This document shows positions 21,416 to 32,866 of a stretch of DNA of 64,000 nucleotides, in pieces. The notes under the pieces were generated by a model. The model was not told the DNA's origin and did no database searches. It saw only the letters and a list, made by a program, of their open reading frames with translations. The position numbers were made by a program, and so were the translations under genes. The stretch is from Sipunculus nudus (Eukaryota > Annelida > Sipuncula > Golfingiida > Sipunculidae), in contig CM049311.1 in the NCBI GenBank assembly GCA_026874595.1, positions 77,388,453 through 77,452,452 of the forward strand, written 5' to 3'. Numbering within the stretch: the first letter of the stretch is position 1; the number at the start of each line of letters is the position of its first letter.

Positions 21416-22090
21416 CCCAGTGAGAGGGCATATTTCAGCCGAGCGGGGCTTAAAAAACCGTCTAGATTTTGAGGCCAAACAGGGCACAGAATAAATACTG
21501 TTTATGAAAAGCTTACCAGAGGGTAACGCATATACGTCTAAACACTGATCAGATGATGATACAGTGTGCGAATGAATCTCGCTAGATAAGTCGACCAATG
21601 GTCTTATTATTTCACCCCAGTGAGAGGGCATGTTTCGGCCGTGCGGGGCCTAAAATACCGTCTGTATTTTGAGGCCAAACAGGGCACAGAATAAATACTG
21701 TTTATGAAAAGCTTACCCGAGGGTAAAGCATATACGTCTAAACACTGATCAGATGATGATACAGTGTGCGAGTGAATCTCGCTAGATAAGTCGACCAATG
21801 GTCTTATTATTTCACCCCAGTGAGAGGGCATGTTTCGGCCGTGCGGGGCCTAAAATACCGTCTGTATTTTGAGGCCAAACAGGGCACAGAATAAATACTG
21901 TTTATGAAAAGCTTACCCGAGGGTAAAGCATATACGTCTAAACACTGATCAGATGATGATACAGTGTGCGAGCGAATCTCGCTGTATTAGTAGACCAGTG
22001 GTCGAAATATTAATTAGCCCATTGAGGGGGCATGTTTCAGCCAGACGGGGCTCTAAATAAATTCCGTTACAGTCGTGAGGCCTGACAGGG
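21416..22090. repeat. 200-bp tandem array inside the non-coding element (about 3.4 units)
   Basis: CCCAGTGAGAGGGCAT marks unit starts at 21416, 21616 and 21816, exactly 200 bp apart. A diverged partial fourth unit starts at about 22018. The second and third units are nearly identical and the first differs at a few sites. Each contains GAGGCCAAACAGGGCACAGA and GATCAGATGATGATACAGTG. Frames seen on the minus strand simply repeat with the array. Confidence 0.9.
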
Positions 22091-22483
22091 CACAAAGAAA
22101 ATACTGTCCATTAAATCTGATACGTTGGTTACTTTTGCCAATCTTGTATCTTCGGGCTATACAACTTTTGGGGACCATACATACCCCTCGTTTTATATAC
22201 TCCAAATAAAAAGGAGAAATGAGCCCAGATTATCCCTATTGAAGGGTCCCTTTATGTAAACTGTTGTCAATTTTATTCAATCATGTATAGTTGAAAACTT
22301 AGATCAAGTGTTTAACTGTTCTAATGTTTTACCAAGGGGCCGCTTATCAGCATTCTTAATGTTTGATTATGTATAAATTTTTGTGAGAGCTATTTTTTTT
22401 TAAATAGTCATGTCTAGGTTATTGTCGCAAAAATAATACTGTCATAAGGACAGATACTGCCGCTGTTGTATTTGTATTTTCAG

Positions 22484-22830
22484 ATGCTCCATTTTCGCAT
22501 GAACCAGTTGTCAGCCATCAGTGCAGCCTTCCCAGTGTGGTCCGGTTCAGCTCTTCTGCTACAGCAAGCTGCAACCTGAGCCAACATTTCACTACAGCCA
22601 GATATTGGACGCTTTTTTAAATGCAGATCACCTTGAGTTAATACTGAGGCCTGTGGCGCCACCAACTGGACTGATATGTTATAAAATCCTTTATGGCCAC
22701 CTGGCTCACTAATGGACTGTAACATGTAACAACTTATTGCACCTGGTGCATGTTGAATATCATTGATGTGTCTTTGAATGTTTTATATTGTTTTTGAATG
22801 TGCAATAAAAATTACACAATCCCTGAACTT
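22484..22830 (+). other. Candidate 3' exon and poly(A) signal inside the element
   Basis: A strong acceptor (TTTGTATTTTCAG) ends at 22483, and AATAAA occurs at about 22803-22808. With the LTR donor at 17289 this could give a short spliced, polyadenylated transcript. The splice joins the longest LTR frame to an immediate stop, so any such RNA would be essentially non-coding. Confidence 0.3.
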
Positions 22831-23105
22831 TCAAAACAACTATCAGACTGCAAAGTCCCTAATCACTGGGGGTACTGTGTGGGGAGAGAACACTCCCTAC
22901 CCGCTGTTGTAGCATTGGATAAACCTACCTCCCCCCTCCCAACATGGGAGTTAGGGGTTGGGTAGCCGGCTAACAGCCTATACACAGCCTGCCAGCCATG
23001 TTTTGGTCATACAACAAACAAACAAAAACAATCCCTCCTTTCCAAAGGCTAGATATTATGACTGCTATCGCAAAATTTTCCACTGTAGTGAAAAATTTTT
23101 CCTAT

Positions 23106-23117
23106 AGGGGGGAAGGA
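23106..23117 (+). promoter_or_regulatory. Polypurine tract
   Basis: AGGGGGGAAGGA lies immediately before the 3' LTR, as needed to prime plus-strand DNA synthesis. It fixes the element's orientation. Confidence 0.85.
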
Positions 23118-23599
23118 TGTAACATTCTTGCCCTTTGACCTTGCCGGGGAGGGGCATCAACACTGATTGACAGTCGATATAGAGATGCCCCAGAGCCAAT
23201 CACAGGCAGCTAAGGACTTTGCCCTCTGTCTCTCTGGGATAAAACCCCCTTGCCCTGGCGATTCTCTCTCTCTCTTGGATCATCGAGCAGTGGACCCCTG
23301 TGCCTGCCCTCTGTGGCAGGCAGAGGGTATATGGCTTCTTTTTCACCTTGGGGTTGGTTTTACGACAATGTCGGCTACCCAGGTGAAGAGCCACCCACAT
23401 CCAAAGAGCAGTCCTTTTATCTAGTCTGGTAAGTATCTTTCTGTTTCATTTAAGTCTAGATAATAATATGCAGTCCTGATATTTTGAAGGTTTAGGCTCT
23501 AAATTTTATTCCAGTAAAAAGTGTTATTTTATCTCTTTAAATTGTGCGAGTGCATGTTGCCCAAGCCCAATTTCCTCCCAGAATAAATAAGCAGCTACA
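23118..23599 (+). repeat. 3' LTR of the non-coding element
   Basis: Same 482 bases as the 5' LTR, offset by exactly 6140 bp, followed by the ATAT target-site copy. Confidence 0.93.
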
Positions 23600-23603
23600 A
23601 TAT

Positions 23604-24830
23604 GACAGCCCATGGTATGAACTCCGTGAAAGTGATGTACTATGCTGGATGTTTTTTTACCCGACATGATCTGAAAAAAGTCCTATTCTTGTTCAAAGCA
23701 TTAAAGGAACCTATATACGTGCTAGGTATGTTAAACGAATACAAAAAGGAGAAAAAACACTGAACCTCATGTAAGTGTCTGCCATATTTCGTTCTATATA
23801 ACTGCTCACTCACTCTTGTACACAAATGGAAATAAACTTCACAAGCCGCGATCAGATACAAGTATTCCGGGAAGCCATAACACGCAACTTTAGAAAATAA
23901 GATTTCCAAACCTGTATTTGGTGTTTCTTTTGTTCGTTCTATCATGTAATGTCTCCTATATTGCTTAAGATCTGGCTGAGCAGTCTTATTATGATAAACA
24001 GACACACGTGAACTGTGTTTACACACAAAAAAACTCTCCAACATGTAAAACGAAGAAACAGTCGATTTATATAATTAATTGGATTGCAGCTGCTATATTT
24101 TGCAGTAGATCAAGTACCATAATGCAGCAATACTTTGTTAATCTGTAAGTCAGATTTTATTCTTTTAACAAGAATATATATGTACTGCCTAAATTTGGCT
24201 TGAAGTTTATTTAAATAATTATAAGATGAAAAAGAGTCTAATTTCTTTAAAACTATGCATGTAAATAGTTGGTTATATCTGTTCTTAGTGATATTGAAAA
24301 CCAAGTGTTAATTCAATTAGCTAATTATGATTTTAACTTCATTCCCTCGTTTCAAATCGTGGTACCTATATGTTCATAAATAGGCCTTAATAAAAAAAGA
24401 TTTGACTAGAAAAAGAGAAAGCAATACACATATTTGCATTCCAACCTATCCTATGTATGCATCATCCTCACCTCTTCCCATTACATATGGATTCCATAAT
24501 TTAGAAACAAATTAGAATTCGAGCTCATCCAAATTATTTTAGGAATTTCAGTTTGCTCGGACGGAATTATTGAAGAACTGAATCTTGTGATAGCAGCACC
24601 ATATCCTCTAAATAATGTGTATCATTCTTTATTATTTTAATTACAACAAAATTACAAAATTTAGTTCTATCATATATTCCAGAAATGTCCTATCGAACGA
24701 ATATTTTTGTCTTATACATATCACGTTTTAAAATGTTCGGAACACCCAAATATTATATTATTGAATAATAATTTAAATTTCAAAAATGTATATCAATTTC
24801 ATCTATGAATCAATCTAAAACAGGTTTGCA
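23604..24830. other. No gene recognised
   Basis: The first ~60 bases may continue the interrupted exon that starts at 16913. The rest is AT-rich, with no exon-like block I can support. Confidence 0.55.
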
Positions 24831-24834
24831 TATA

Positions 24835-25293
24835 CCAGATTCAAGTTACGTGATATCACGATGCCTCCCTGTCTGTAGCAATCTCTGTTCGTTTATTACT
24901 GTTTGAAAGTTTGTGCGTTTGTCTGTCTGTGTTTGACAGGTAAAGATCAAATTAGGTAAGGCTTGACATTGATGTGCATAAATTAATATACGGTTATGGT
25001 AGAGGTATGCGCTTCTGAGTCGTGCTATTTTAATTTTAGCTTGTGAGCAAGTAAAAAAATAACCAAACGGTACTCTATTAGTTGAATTTTGTATGAGGAA
25101 ACGCATGCTTGAGCGGTTATGACGGCATACATCTTCTACTCATATATACAAACGTTAGTAAAGTTCATTTCGCTTGTTCTCCAGTCAAGCATTTACATGT
25201 TTACACTTTATACCTGTGTGTATAAGACTACTTTATCATCCTAAATTATTATGGTTACAGCAGCTAAACGTTAAAACACAAACCTATCCACCG
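24835..25293 (+). promoter_or_regulatory. Conserved 5' flank of receptor copy A
   Basis: The same sequence precedes the start codons of copies B (32440-32866) and D (63340-63783). Shared landmarks are GTATGAGGAAACGCATGCTT, GTTAGT-AAGTTCATT-CGCTTG, CTCCAG-CAAGCAT and TACTTTATCATCC. It presumably contains the promoter and 5' UTR. No clear TATA box is at a fixed distance. Confidence 0.55.
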
Positions 25294-25365
25294 ATGGCAC
25301 GTAACCTGAGAAATTCTATATATACTTGCCTGCTAAGGTGTCCAGATATTTTATTATATTTGTAA
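25294..25365 (+). pseudogene. Copy A signal-peptide exon, truncated
   Basis: MARNLRNSIYTCLL aligns with MARYLRNYLYLPSW of copy B and MARNLRKYLFLTSW of copy D. Small indels shift the frame, and the sequence encoding AVPALGL with the GTACGT donor is missing. Confidence 0.72.
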
Positions 25366-25540
25366 TTCAGTATCTAAACACAGTATCTGTATACATCTTT
25401 TCCAGTGTTTCTACATGCTTCTCCAGTGGCTATGTACTAACCCCATATATAACTACTATTGTATAAGCCACGTGCATGATATTGCTATACTTTCTGTTCC
25501 TGCACATATTTATTTAGTATATATACACTAAAACTGTAGG

Positions 25541-26637
25541 CCTACAACAACAATAAAATTTACAATCGACAAGCGACAACAGGTATCCGCCAAATCACAG
25601 AGGCATGGATAAACTAAGGCATTGAATGTTCCTGACTTGACATGACTACAGATTTGTAGCATAACTTAAGAATGACAAAGTATCTCAAGATAGATGGATG
25701 GACGAAACTGAAAGAAAATATGGACAAAAAAAAACACAACAAGTATTTACAGGGCCATGGTTAAAGTGAGGGATGGAACGTGTCCTTGCATGAGAGGTCT
25801 CAAAATATGTGGCAGGAGAGATGGAAGAGTGTCTCACGATGAAAAACGCCATGGCGTGTGGTGGTATGTGTGTCTAGAACAAAGTTATCCAAGATAAATA
25901 AACTTTATAAATTTCATGTTTATACATTAATGAGCCTTTGCAATTTTCACAACAACAACAAAAACACGACCTATAGATGTATACCAGATGAAATTGATTA
26001 AAGGTGGTCCTAGCAGTCTTGTATACAAGAAAAACCATTAAAAGATCTATGGATATGCACATTTTTAGGTGAATCTACGAATCCACTCCTGAGGAAAAAA
26101 GACAATATATCCTTCGAAAACGAAAAGGTAGGTGGGGCCACTTGTTTGATCTATGATAGATCTTTACTATGTGAAAACGGGAAGGAAGGTGGCGGAACCT
26201 ATCAGGTCTTCGAGAAAACTCCAAGATGGATGGACATGCAAAATCTCAGATCAACACAGTGAACCACTCCTGACATATGAGTAATTTTCACCCAAAGCAG
26301 ACGTATGGATGGATGCCACGCAAATACGATTACAGATGGCGCCACCAGTGTTCAGTATGAGATGAAAATATGTAAGATCTATGGACATGCACAACTTCAA
26401 CCCAGTAGATTAAACCACTCCTGAGATATGGTCTGTTATCACTATGACACCCAGATTCAGACTGCATGAAAAGGATTGCAGGTGGCACCAGTTCACAGGA
26501 CCAGATAATAATGCGGGTTTTCGGGAAGATTGGTCCAGGGGTCTCAGAGGAATTTTCCAGAAAAGATCGCGACGGCTGCGGCTGCGGAACCCGCGCGAAA
26601 ACGTACAATTCGCAAAATTCTGTGTTTGTGGATATAA
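25541..26637 (-). mobile_element. Old non-autonomous Helitron in intron 1 of copy A
   Basis: The left part (AATCGACAAGCGACAACAGGTATCCGCCAAAT) is the reverse complement of the 3' end of the Helitron at 58643-60400. The right end (AATTCGCAAAATTCTGTGTTTGTGGATA) is a decayed reverse complement of its 5' hairpin. In between are degenerate ~140-bp units with GGCGCCACC-type palindromes. The same insertion lies in copy B at 33133-34847, so it predates their duplication. Confidence 0.65.
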
Positions 26638-26925
26638 TAACATGTAAGGTTGCTTCAAGGTTGCAAGTATTCTTTGTATTCAGAACTCTCATGCAGACTC
26701 AGTGACTTGGATTGTTATATCTGGATGCATTATCATCGTGTTGATTGTATAGGATGAAATTTTAGTGGAATGTTGATGCCTTTAATACGTATTTGTATTA
26801 ATGGTGTATAAATGCCTCATTTCGTATTGTAACTGTTTGAATATGATATTTTAGCTGTTGGTGATTTAATATCACGGGGGCTTATTTAGGATAGTTTTTC
26901 ATAATGTGATTGAACTATTTTCCAG

Positions 26926-27275
26926 TTTCAGGGGACTCTAGTATTAATATATGTGGGACACACAATTCCACGTATACTAACACCACCGATATTCACAAGA
27001 ATTCAGAAACCACGAATTCTGAGATATGTCAGTGTGATGTATATGCATCAGGGGGTTTTCAAGCTGTAATCAGCTTCGGTTTTTCGCAGACAGTGGATGA
27101 ATGTGGCGTAAAAGTTACTATTCACATCAAAGGGCAGACTCAGATACAGAGATGTTCAAAAACATGGGATACTTATTCACAGAATGTCCAAGCATATTAC
27201 CCGAACAGACATGTCCAGATAATATACAAATCCAGTGGTAAGGAGGCCAACTCGAGCTGGTTCAGAGCATCATCG
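26926..27275 (+). pseudogene. Copy A CUB-like exon
   Basis: Acceptor CTATTTTCCAG, donor GTGAGT. It encodes INICGTHNSTYTNTTDI, ICQCDV, DECG, QRCS and VQIIYKSSGKEANSSWFRA. The missing 4 nt before the donor shift the exit phase. The last ~60 bases and the following ~600 bases of intron are almost identical to copy B. Confidence 0.8.
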
Positions 27276-28379
27276 GTGAGTGTCTTCATGCTGATTTATA
27301 TACTTGTTAGGATATAGCTGGAGCACTCAATTAAGTTTGAAACATAGGTAATTGTGACAGAACTTTATTACTGATGAACTTTTGAACCTGGAAAACTAAT
27401 CTAAATCATCATAATTTCCAACCTTGACCAATAAGTCTTAATTTGGATTGAATATATCATGTGTTTGCATACATTCTAAAACAATTTCAGACCCTGAGTG
27501 AGATATAGTTAAGGATTATCGTGTGAATTACCCTGTTGTGTTTCGAAATAAGATAAGTTTTGCTTCTCATGTATATATGTCGCATTAAACTTAGGATAAT
27601 AACTATGACATCGCGCATTGCACCAGTTTCATCAACTGCTTGTTCTGTAGGGTTTCAAAACAAATCTTGCGACCTGAACCCCCTCATTTCCGGACCAGAT
27701 GACTTTTTTTTATGTTTTTCATTAAGTCTTTCTGAGTTGAACCTTCCCCTTTCCAAAATCTTGGACCCGCCCCTGAAATTTTATGCCCAAATGATGATCA
27801 CCTTCATGCGTGAAAGAATGGCCATAATGGTGATAGCAGGTCATGGCAACTCATGATAGCTGACTTCATTTATGTTATTTATTGTCTGAAGAAACGACTT
27901 TGAGATAATGATACTGGTCACAGGAGTGCCAAAGCTTTAGAGGATCATTTAATGGTCCAACATTTAACTTGCACATTTACACTCTGCATTTTCCTACTCT
28001 TTACATCAGGCATGGAAACACATATTTTGTGTTGTGCACTCACATATCCTCCTGTAACACTTTTTCCAAATGAACCTTTTGATATTGTGTAAATATTTTC
28101 CGAAAAGCTAGGAATATGTACCTTTCCTCTTTTATTATATTCACACCAACATCATATTTAATTCCGTATATCTTGTGAAATATAAATTCAAGAAGAATTT
28201 CCTTTTTTTACTTCCACACTCGGCCTGACATTTCTCAAAAGATGAATGTAAAGTGTCTGATGTATCCTTCATTGCACAATATTTGTTTGCCAAGCACATA
28301 TCTTCAGAAAGTTTTCAAATAAAGGTTATTACAGCGTTTGTACACTAGTGTCTCTGGTACATTTTTGTGGTTCCAACAG

Positions 28380-28641
28380 CATCAGGAAGGATGATTCATG
28401 TGGTCTGCAATATTACTAAAACAAAGGGCCCCCCGGATCACCCGGGCCCTGGTGTTCCAGGAAATTCAGCAACTGCGGGGCCAGAAAATCAGTCATCTCC
28501 ACCACCTAGTCCTTGCTTAAGAGATCAACCACCTCAACCTGCCATGACTTCAAACCTGACCATCATTCTGATCAGTGTGATCGCATTCGCAGCAGTGGGG
28601 TTTGTGGCCGGTTTTATTGGAGGAGTTGTTTTTGCACGCAG
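28380..28641 (+). pseudogene. Copy A stalk and transmembrane exon
   Basis: Acceptor TGGTTCCAACAG, donor GTATTT, enters in phase 1 and leaves in phase 2. It encodes SGRMIHVVCNI (last ectodomain cysteine), a Pro-rich stalk of about 45 residues with a single DQPPQ unit, and the membrane helix ending FARR. Confidence 0.82.
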
Positions 28642-29126
28642 GTATTTGTATGTTAAATTGCATTTTACGGTTCTAAATTATGAGATCGTTACAAAGCATT
28701 GATCTTTTTTAAATTGGTCGATGATTGTTTGTGTTGTTTTTCTTATACCGCTTTGCCTCACGTTACATGAGACACTCTTATATCAAAACCTCATCGAGTC
28801 GAAAATTCTGTCAATCAGCAATTCGGTATAACATTTACTTCAACTTCGTTTTAGGTAGATGTGTATTTTAACAAATACATAGTTCTATCGGATACAAAAT
28901 GCTTATTACATTATGTTTGTATCCCGGACGGTGTAAGCGGGTATAATTTGAATGGCTTATCCCAGTACTGGTTTGCAATTTTAACTGTCACCATAATTGT
29001 TTATCGTCAGTTTTACAGTTGATATTGTTTCAATAAAGAGTATATTAAGTCTTTTAAGTAAACATCCGAACATTTTTCACGAATGAGATATAATGTTACT
29101 TATATGTAAATATAAATTTTATGTAG

Positions 29127-29385
29127 AAGGAAGAAGCGTAAACCGGAAGGTAAACCTAACATTCGGACGGCCCAGGAGACTGAACCGCAGTACGACGCTG
29201 ACGGGCTGACGCCGGGAGATCACACAAACCAAGCATTTACATCTGGTGACACCTCACGTGACGTTAATCCACAACAACCTCTGGATCATGTCAGCAGTAT
29301 TAATCAATATGAAGAACTGTCTACAACAAGCAGAGGAGAAAACCGTGACTACACGTCACTGCAACGTACAATTGATTTTTACTGA
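29127..29385 (+). pseudogene. Copy A cytoplasmic-tail exon
   Basis: Acceptor TTTTATGTAG. It encodes RKKRKPEGKP..., then YEELSTTSRGENRDYTSLQ and a TGA at 29383-29385. It lacks the upstream YDEL motif of copy B. No ATG, so it is easily missed. Confidence 0.82.
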
Positions 29386-30369
29386 TTACGTTCCCGCTTT
29401 CATCCAGCATTTATAGTAGATAAATGGACGCCGATCTGTATTGTTTACACATCACAATTTTTTTAAAATTAAGGCACATGTATTTTGTATCGGTTAAATT
29501 GCTTAAATGTGACATAAATTAGCCGTTGTTTGTAGGGATGGCTTTGCATTGTGTATCTTTCTGAAGACAAGCTGGGTTGTATACGGGGATGCAGGCACAC
29601 AGGGCACCCCTTCTTTCTCGACAAAAAAAAAAAAAAAAAAAGGAATAGACATATACGCTTTCTACCGAAAAGCACCTCCGGATTTTGCACCGGGTTCCTT
29701 TTACGTCTTGTGTCTGAAGGGACAGTTATGTGTAACGTGTTCTCCAGGCACACCGTTTCACTTGTGCTAAGGTGTTGAACCGCTTCTTTTTTAAGGTATA
29801 CTGTATCCGCCCCTGTTATACACCAAAACCGGAACCTTGTCGGACACATCAATATCATTATCTTACTTTCTTGTCAATATTGTAAATAAACATTCATGCA
29901 GAATAAACTAAATGTGTTTGTTATTGCATGGCAAAAACATACATGTGCCCCCTCCCTATAGGGATTTTATTATATATTATTATATATAAACAAGAAATAT
30001 TATATTTTATTTTTGTAACGATTATTTCCAGCAACACCCCATACTTAAGTTACTAATTAAAATCTCTACGCACACACATTGATAACTGGAGGCGTTCAGA
30101 GTCTTATTGCAAATGTATTTATCTGGGAACCAGTGACTTGAAAAAGAGATGTGTTGCATCCCCCCCCCCCCCCCCATTATATAATTCTGCACCATACCTT
30201 TTGTAAAGCTATGGTTCTTAGTGATAAAAAAATTAGCTCGGGTGCAGGTGCATTTTTAAGGAAGGTACAGGACTTTGAAGTTCTATAGTCACTTGTGAAA
30301 AGATGACACTTGAGAAAATGCAGTGTTCGGCACAACGTTATGAAAGCGCTGTGTAGAGAGCGTAAATCC
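29386..30369. other. 3' flank of copy A
   Basis: Similar to the 3' flank of copy B (38677-39260), including a conserved AATAAA at 29885-29890. It also holds an A run at 29624-29641 and a C run near 30161-30176. No other gene is seen. Confidence 0.6.
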
Positions 30370-31444
30370 GTCTGAACCCTGACAAGTGTAAATTTTTTTC
30401 AGAGTCAGTTCAAATTCTATGGCCATATCTTCATAAAAAAATCGTGCCGCTCCAGACAACAACCTTGCTGTTGTACAAGCAGAAGCCCAACAGAATTCTT
30501 CTGATGAAAGACAGCATTATCACAGCTAGACGTGGAAAAAAGACCATCACCAGAATTTGATCACAGTTTAGGAAGATCAATGAACCGACACAAACACCGC
30601 AACAGACTAATGGACAAACAGACGTGCCATCGAAATATTTGAAAGAGCAAGAAACAATCAGGAACAAATCATCATTATAGAATCAACACGGCAACAAATT
30701 ATCCCATAACCATGCATTCGCCAACAAAGGGGACATCCACAACGCACACGCAAGCTTCCAGTCAGATTTAAAGACAATCTCAGAATGCCATTATCCATAA
30801 AATATGTGAGCTTCTCAGTGAAAAAGACTGGGCTTTATACAGGATGTAGTGCTGGTCATCTCTCTCCTGTTTAGGCTTTAAACCCAGATTGATGGACATT
30901 TCAAGTAATATGATTTTATTAAGAGAGACTGGTTATCCTGTAAGGTCATCTTCATGAATAGGTTCTTACATTTTGAGATATATGCTCACACCATTCAACA
31001 ATAGCCCATACGCAGTGACAATCCTTGAAAATCTATTTAGGTTAAAGTAACAGTCATGATGAGAGGCTTTTTTTAGGAAGTGCTACCATCTGGCAAGAAC
31101 AAAAGAAACTATATATAGCATGTTTATGTGAACCGCAAGTGTTTGATGGGGGTCGAGTCAGGTCGCATGCAAGAGCTGAAACAAACCAGTGTGTTCCTGT
31201 AAACATTCGCGTCGAATTAACTTTATTGTTGATCATCAGTACCACAATATGTATACCTGAGATTCATATTTCCCCCATTCTCTTTGACTCCGAGGGAAAA
31301 AAGTATCCCACATCAGGTGGTCCATATCAGGTTTTTTGGTAAGCTAGACAATGTGTCCGTGTAACCTTCGGCGATACTCGGCAGGTGCTATTTTGGTACC
31401 TTACCAGTAAGAACCGGAAAGTCCATCTTCAGACATCTTCAGAC

Positions 31445-31502
<58 letters not shown>

Positions 31503-32440
31503 ATTATAATATTCCTTGACTTGTGATTTACAGATAGTCTTGATTAACCAGTCGGTAAAATGTTTGACTGTAATGATGGCGCCACATGTAAGGCCCCAAG
31601 ATGACGACTACCGACAATCGCCGAACTCATTCATAAGTCATTTTTTTGTCACCGTATAATAATATAGTTCCATAATTTACCATAATTTCCATGTTTTCCT
31701 TGAATTTAATCTGCTCTGTATTCTGCTGAGGGAATAAGTAAGAATAACCGTTTTATGGTAATTATTACAAGAGGGCCTGTCACCCTGGGACCTTCAGCAG
31801 ACGCCAGATTCCGTGGAACAATTTTACTGAGAATTTCACGTAAACCGATTAATTTCAAATTACTTATTATATTGAAACCTCAATATGAAAAGTCGTTTCC
31901 AGGGGGTGTTTTGGTGAATTAAATCGTCTGTTGTCGCTTTACTTAGTCACTGGAAATTCATATTAAAATCTTGGCATTCGCTGTCTTTCAAAGTTCTGGC
32001 TGATTTATGACTTCATACTCCAGAGACGCTTGTACATTTCAGTCATGCTCCGGAGCTGGAATTCAAGACTTGTACATTTCAAACATGTATATTTCACTTA
32101 AAACAGTTGTCAAAGGTGGCTTAATGTCCGCTGGCAGGTTCATTGCATTTTGTCAAAGATCCTGGAATTTTGTAATATGTCTAAGCCTGGGAATATATTT
32201 ATTTAGTATGGCGGAGCGTCGAATAATACATGCACGTGCGCCAAATGAAAATAACGTCCAGACTAAGATTTTATGTATGTATTATATGTCAAAATTTATG
32301 TAAAGCAGTTTGAAGAAAATAAATTCATTAATGTGTATACGTGAAAGTTTCAGCTTCTTGTCGCCTTGTCCACACATTGACCCTCATATCCTCTCATATA
32401 TATCTCTGGACGGACATCACGGCCGACCGGATTTAAGTCA
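30370..32440. repeat. Segmental duplication block, paralogous to 47920-49440
   Basis: Long collinear matches: TGTTGTACAAGCA...CCCAACAGAATTC with its counterpart at 48015, ATGAACCGACACAAACACCG in both, GCATGTTTATGTGA, and TTCATACTCCAGAGACGCTT. It precedes copy B here and copy C there. A (GA)n run lies at 31449-31498 only in this copy. No protein-coding gene is recognised; frames are short and differ between the copies. Confidence 0.72.
31449..31498. repeat. (GA)n microsatellite
   Basis: About 25 GA units. Absent from the paralogous block near 48.8-49.0 kb. Confidence 0.96.
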
Positions 32441-32866
32441 CGGATACCATCGGTTAGTCTATCTGTCTCACTCTCCGTGCGTTTGTTACTTTTTAAAGTC
32501 TTTACGTTTGTTTGTTTGTGTGTGACAGGTAGGCATGAAGTCATCGAAAGTTTGAAGCTGATCTCAATTAAAAAAAAATATGTAATGTTGCTGGAGGTAT
32601 GCGCTGCTGATCCCTGTCTTAATTTCATTGTGAAAACGTTAAAAAACAGGAGACCATTAGTTGCATTTTGTATGAGGAAACGCATGCTTGAGTGGTTATG
32701 ACGGTTACATATTCTCCCATGTACACACGTTAGTTAAGTTCATTACGCTTGTTTCTCCAGCCAAGCATGTACAAGCTTAACACAGTATACATGTGTATAA
32801 CTACTTTATCATCCTACATAGTTGAGATCACAACTGCCTCATGTTAAAACACAAAACTATCCCGTC
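32441..32866 (+). promoter_or_regulatory. Conserved 5' flank and probable promoter of copy B
   Basis: Shared with copies A and D, best over the last ~200 bases before the ATG (GTATGAGGAAACGCATGCTT at about 32671 onward). Conservation across copies whose other flanks differ suggests shared regulation, or may simply reflect recent duplication. Confidence 0.5.

Larger units (their letters stand above)
16978..23599 (+). mobile_element. Complete non-coding LTR retrotransposon (LARD-like), apparently recent
   Basis: A 482-bp direct repeat at each end starts TGTAAC and ends CTACA. The two copies are the same at every base I compared. The insertion has 4-bp target duplications (ATAT at 16974-16977 and 23600-23603), a primer-site candidate just inside the 5' LTR, and a polypurine tract just before the 3' LTR, so the orientation is plus. 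The 5.66-kb interior has no frame resembling gag, protease, RT, RNase H or integrase on either strand; all frames are under about 90 codons and lack motifs. It carries a 200-bp tandem array and other repeats. This is the structure of a large non-autonomous retrotransposon mobilised by enzymes made elsewhere. The 4-bp duplication and the PBS/PPT layout fit a Ty3/gypsy-type partner. Confidence 0.9.
25294..29385 (+). pseudogene. CUB-like ITAM receptor family, copy A (probably inactive)
   Basis: Exon relics: 25294-25365 (signal peptide), 26926-27275 (CUB-like), 28380-28641 (stalk and membrane helix) and 29127-29385 (tail). Exons 2-4 stay open and well conserved, with six ectodomain cysteines, the membrane segment IILISVIAFAAVGFVAGFIG and the tail ending YEELSTTSRGENRDYTSL. 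Two lesions argue against function. The signal exon has lost its 3' end and donor and runs into TAA at 25363. Exon 2 lacks 4 nt relative to copy B just before its donor, so it ends in phase 0 while exon 3 needs phase 1. The stalk is short, with only about one DQPP unit. An unusual upstream exon or an assembly error could rescue it. Confidence 0.72.

Noticed and set aside
27560-27856. Conserved open frames in intron 2 of copies A and B (also 35898-36152)
   Set aside because: They are conserved only because the intron itself is almost identical between A and B. Copy C does not keep the frame, and no splice sites fit.
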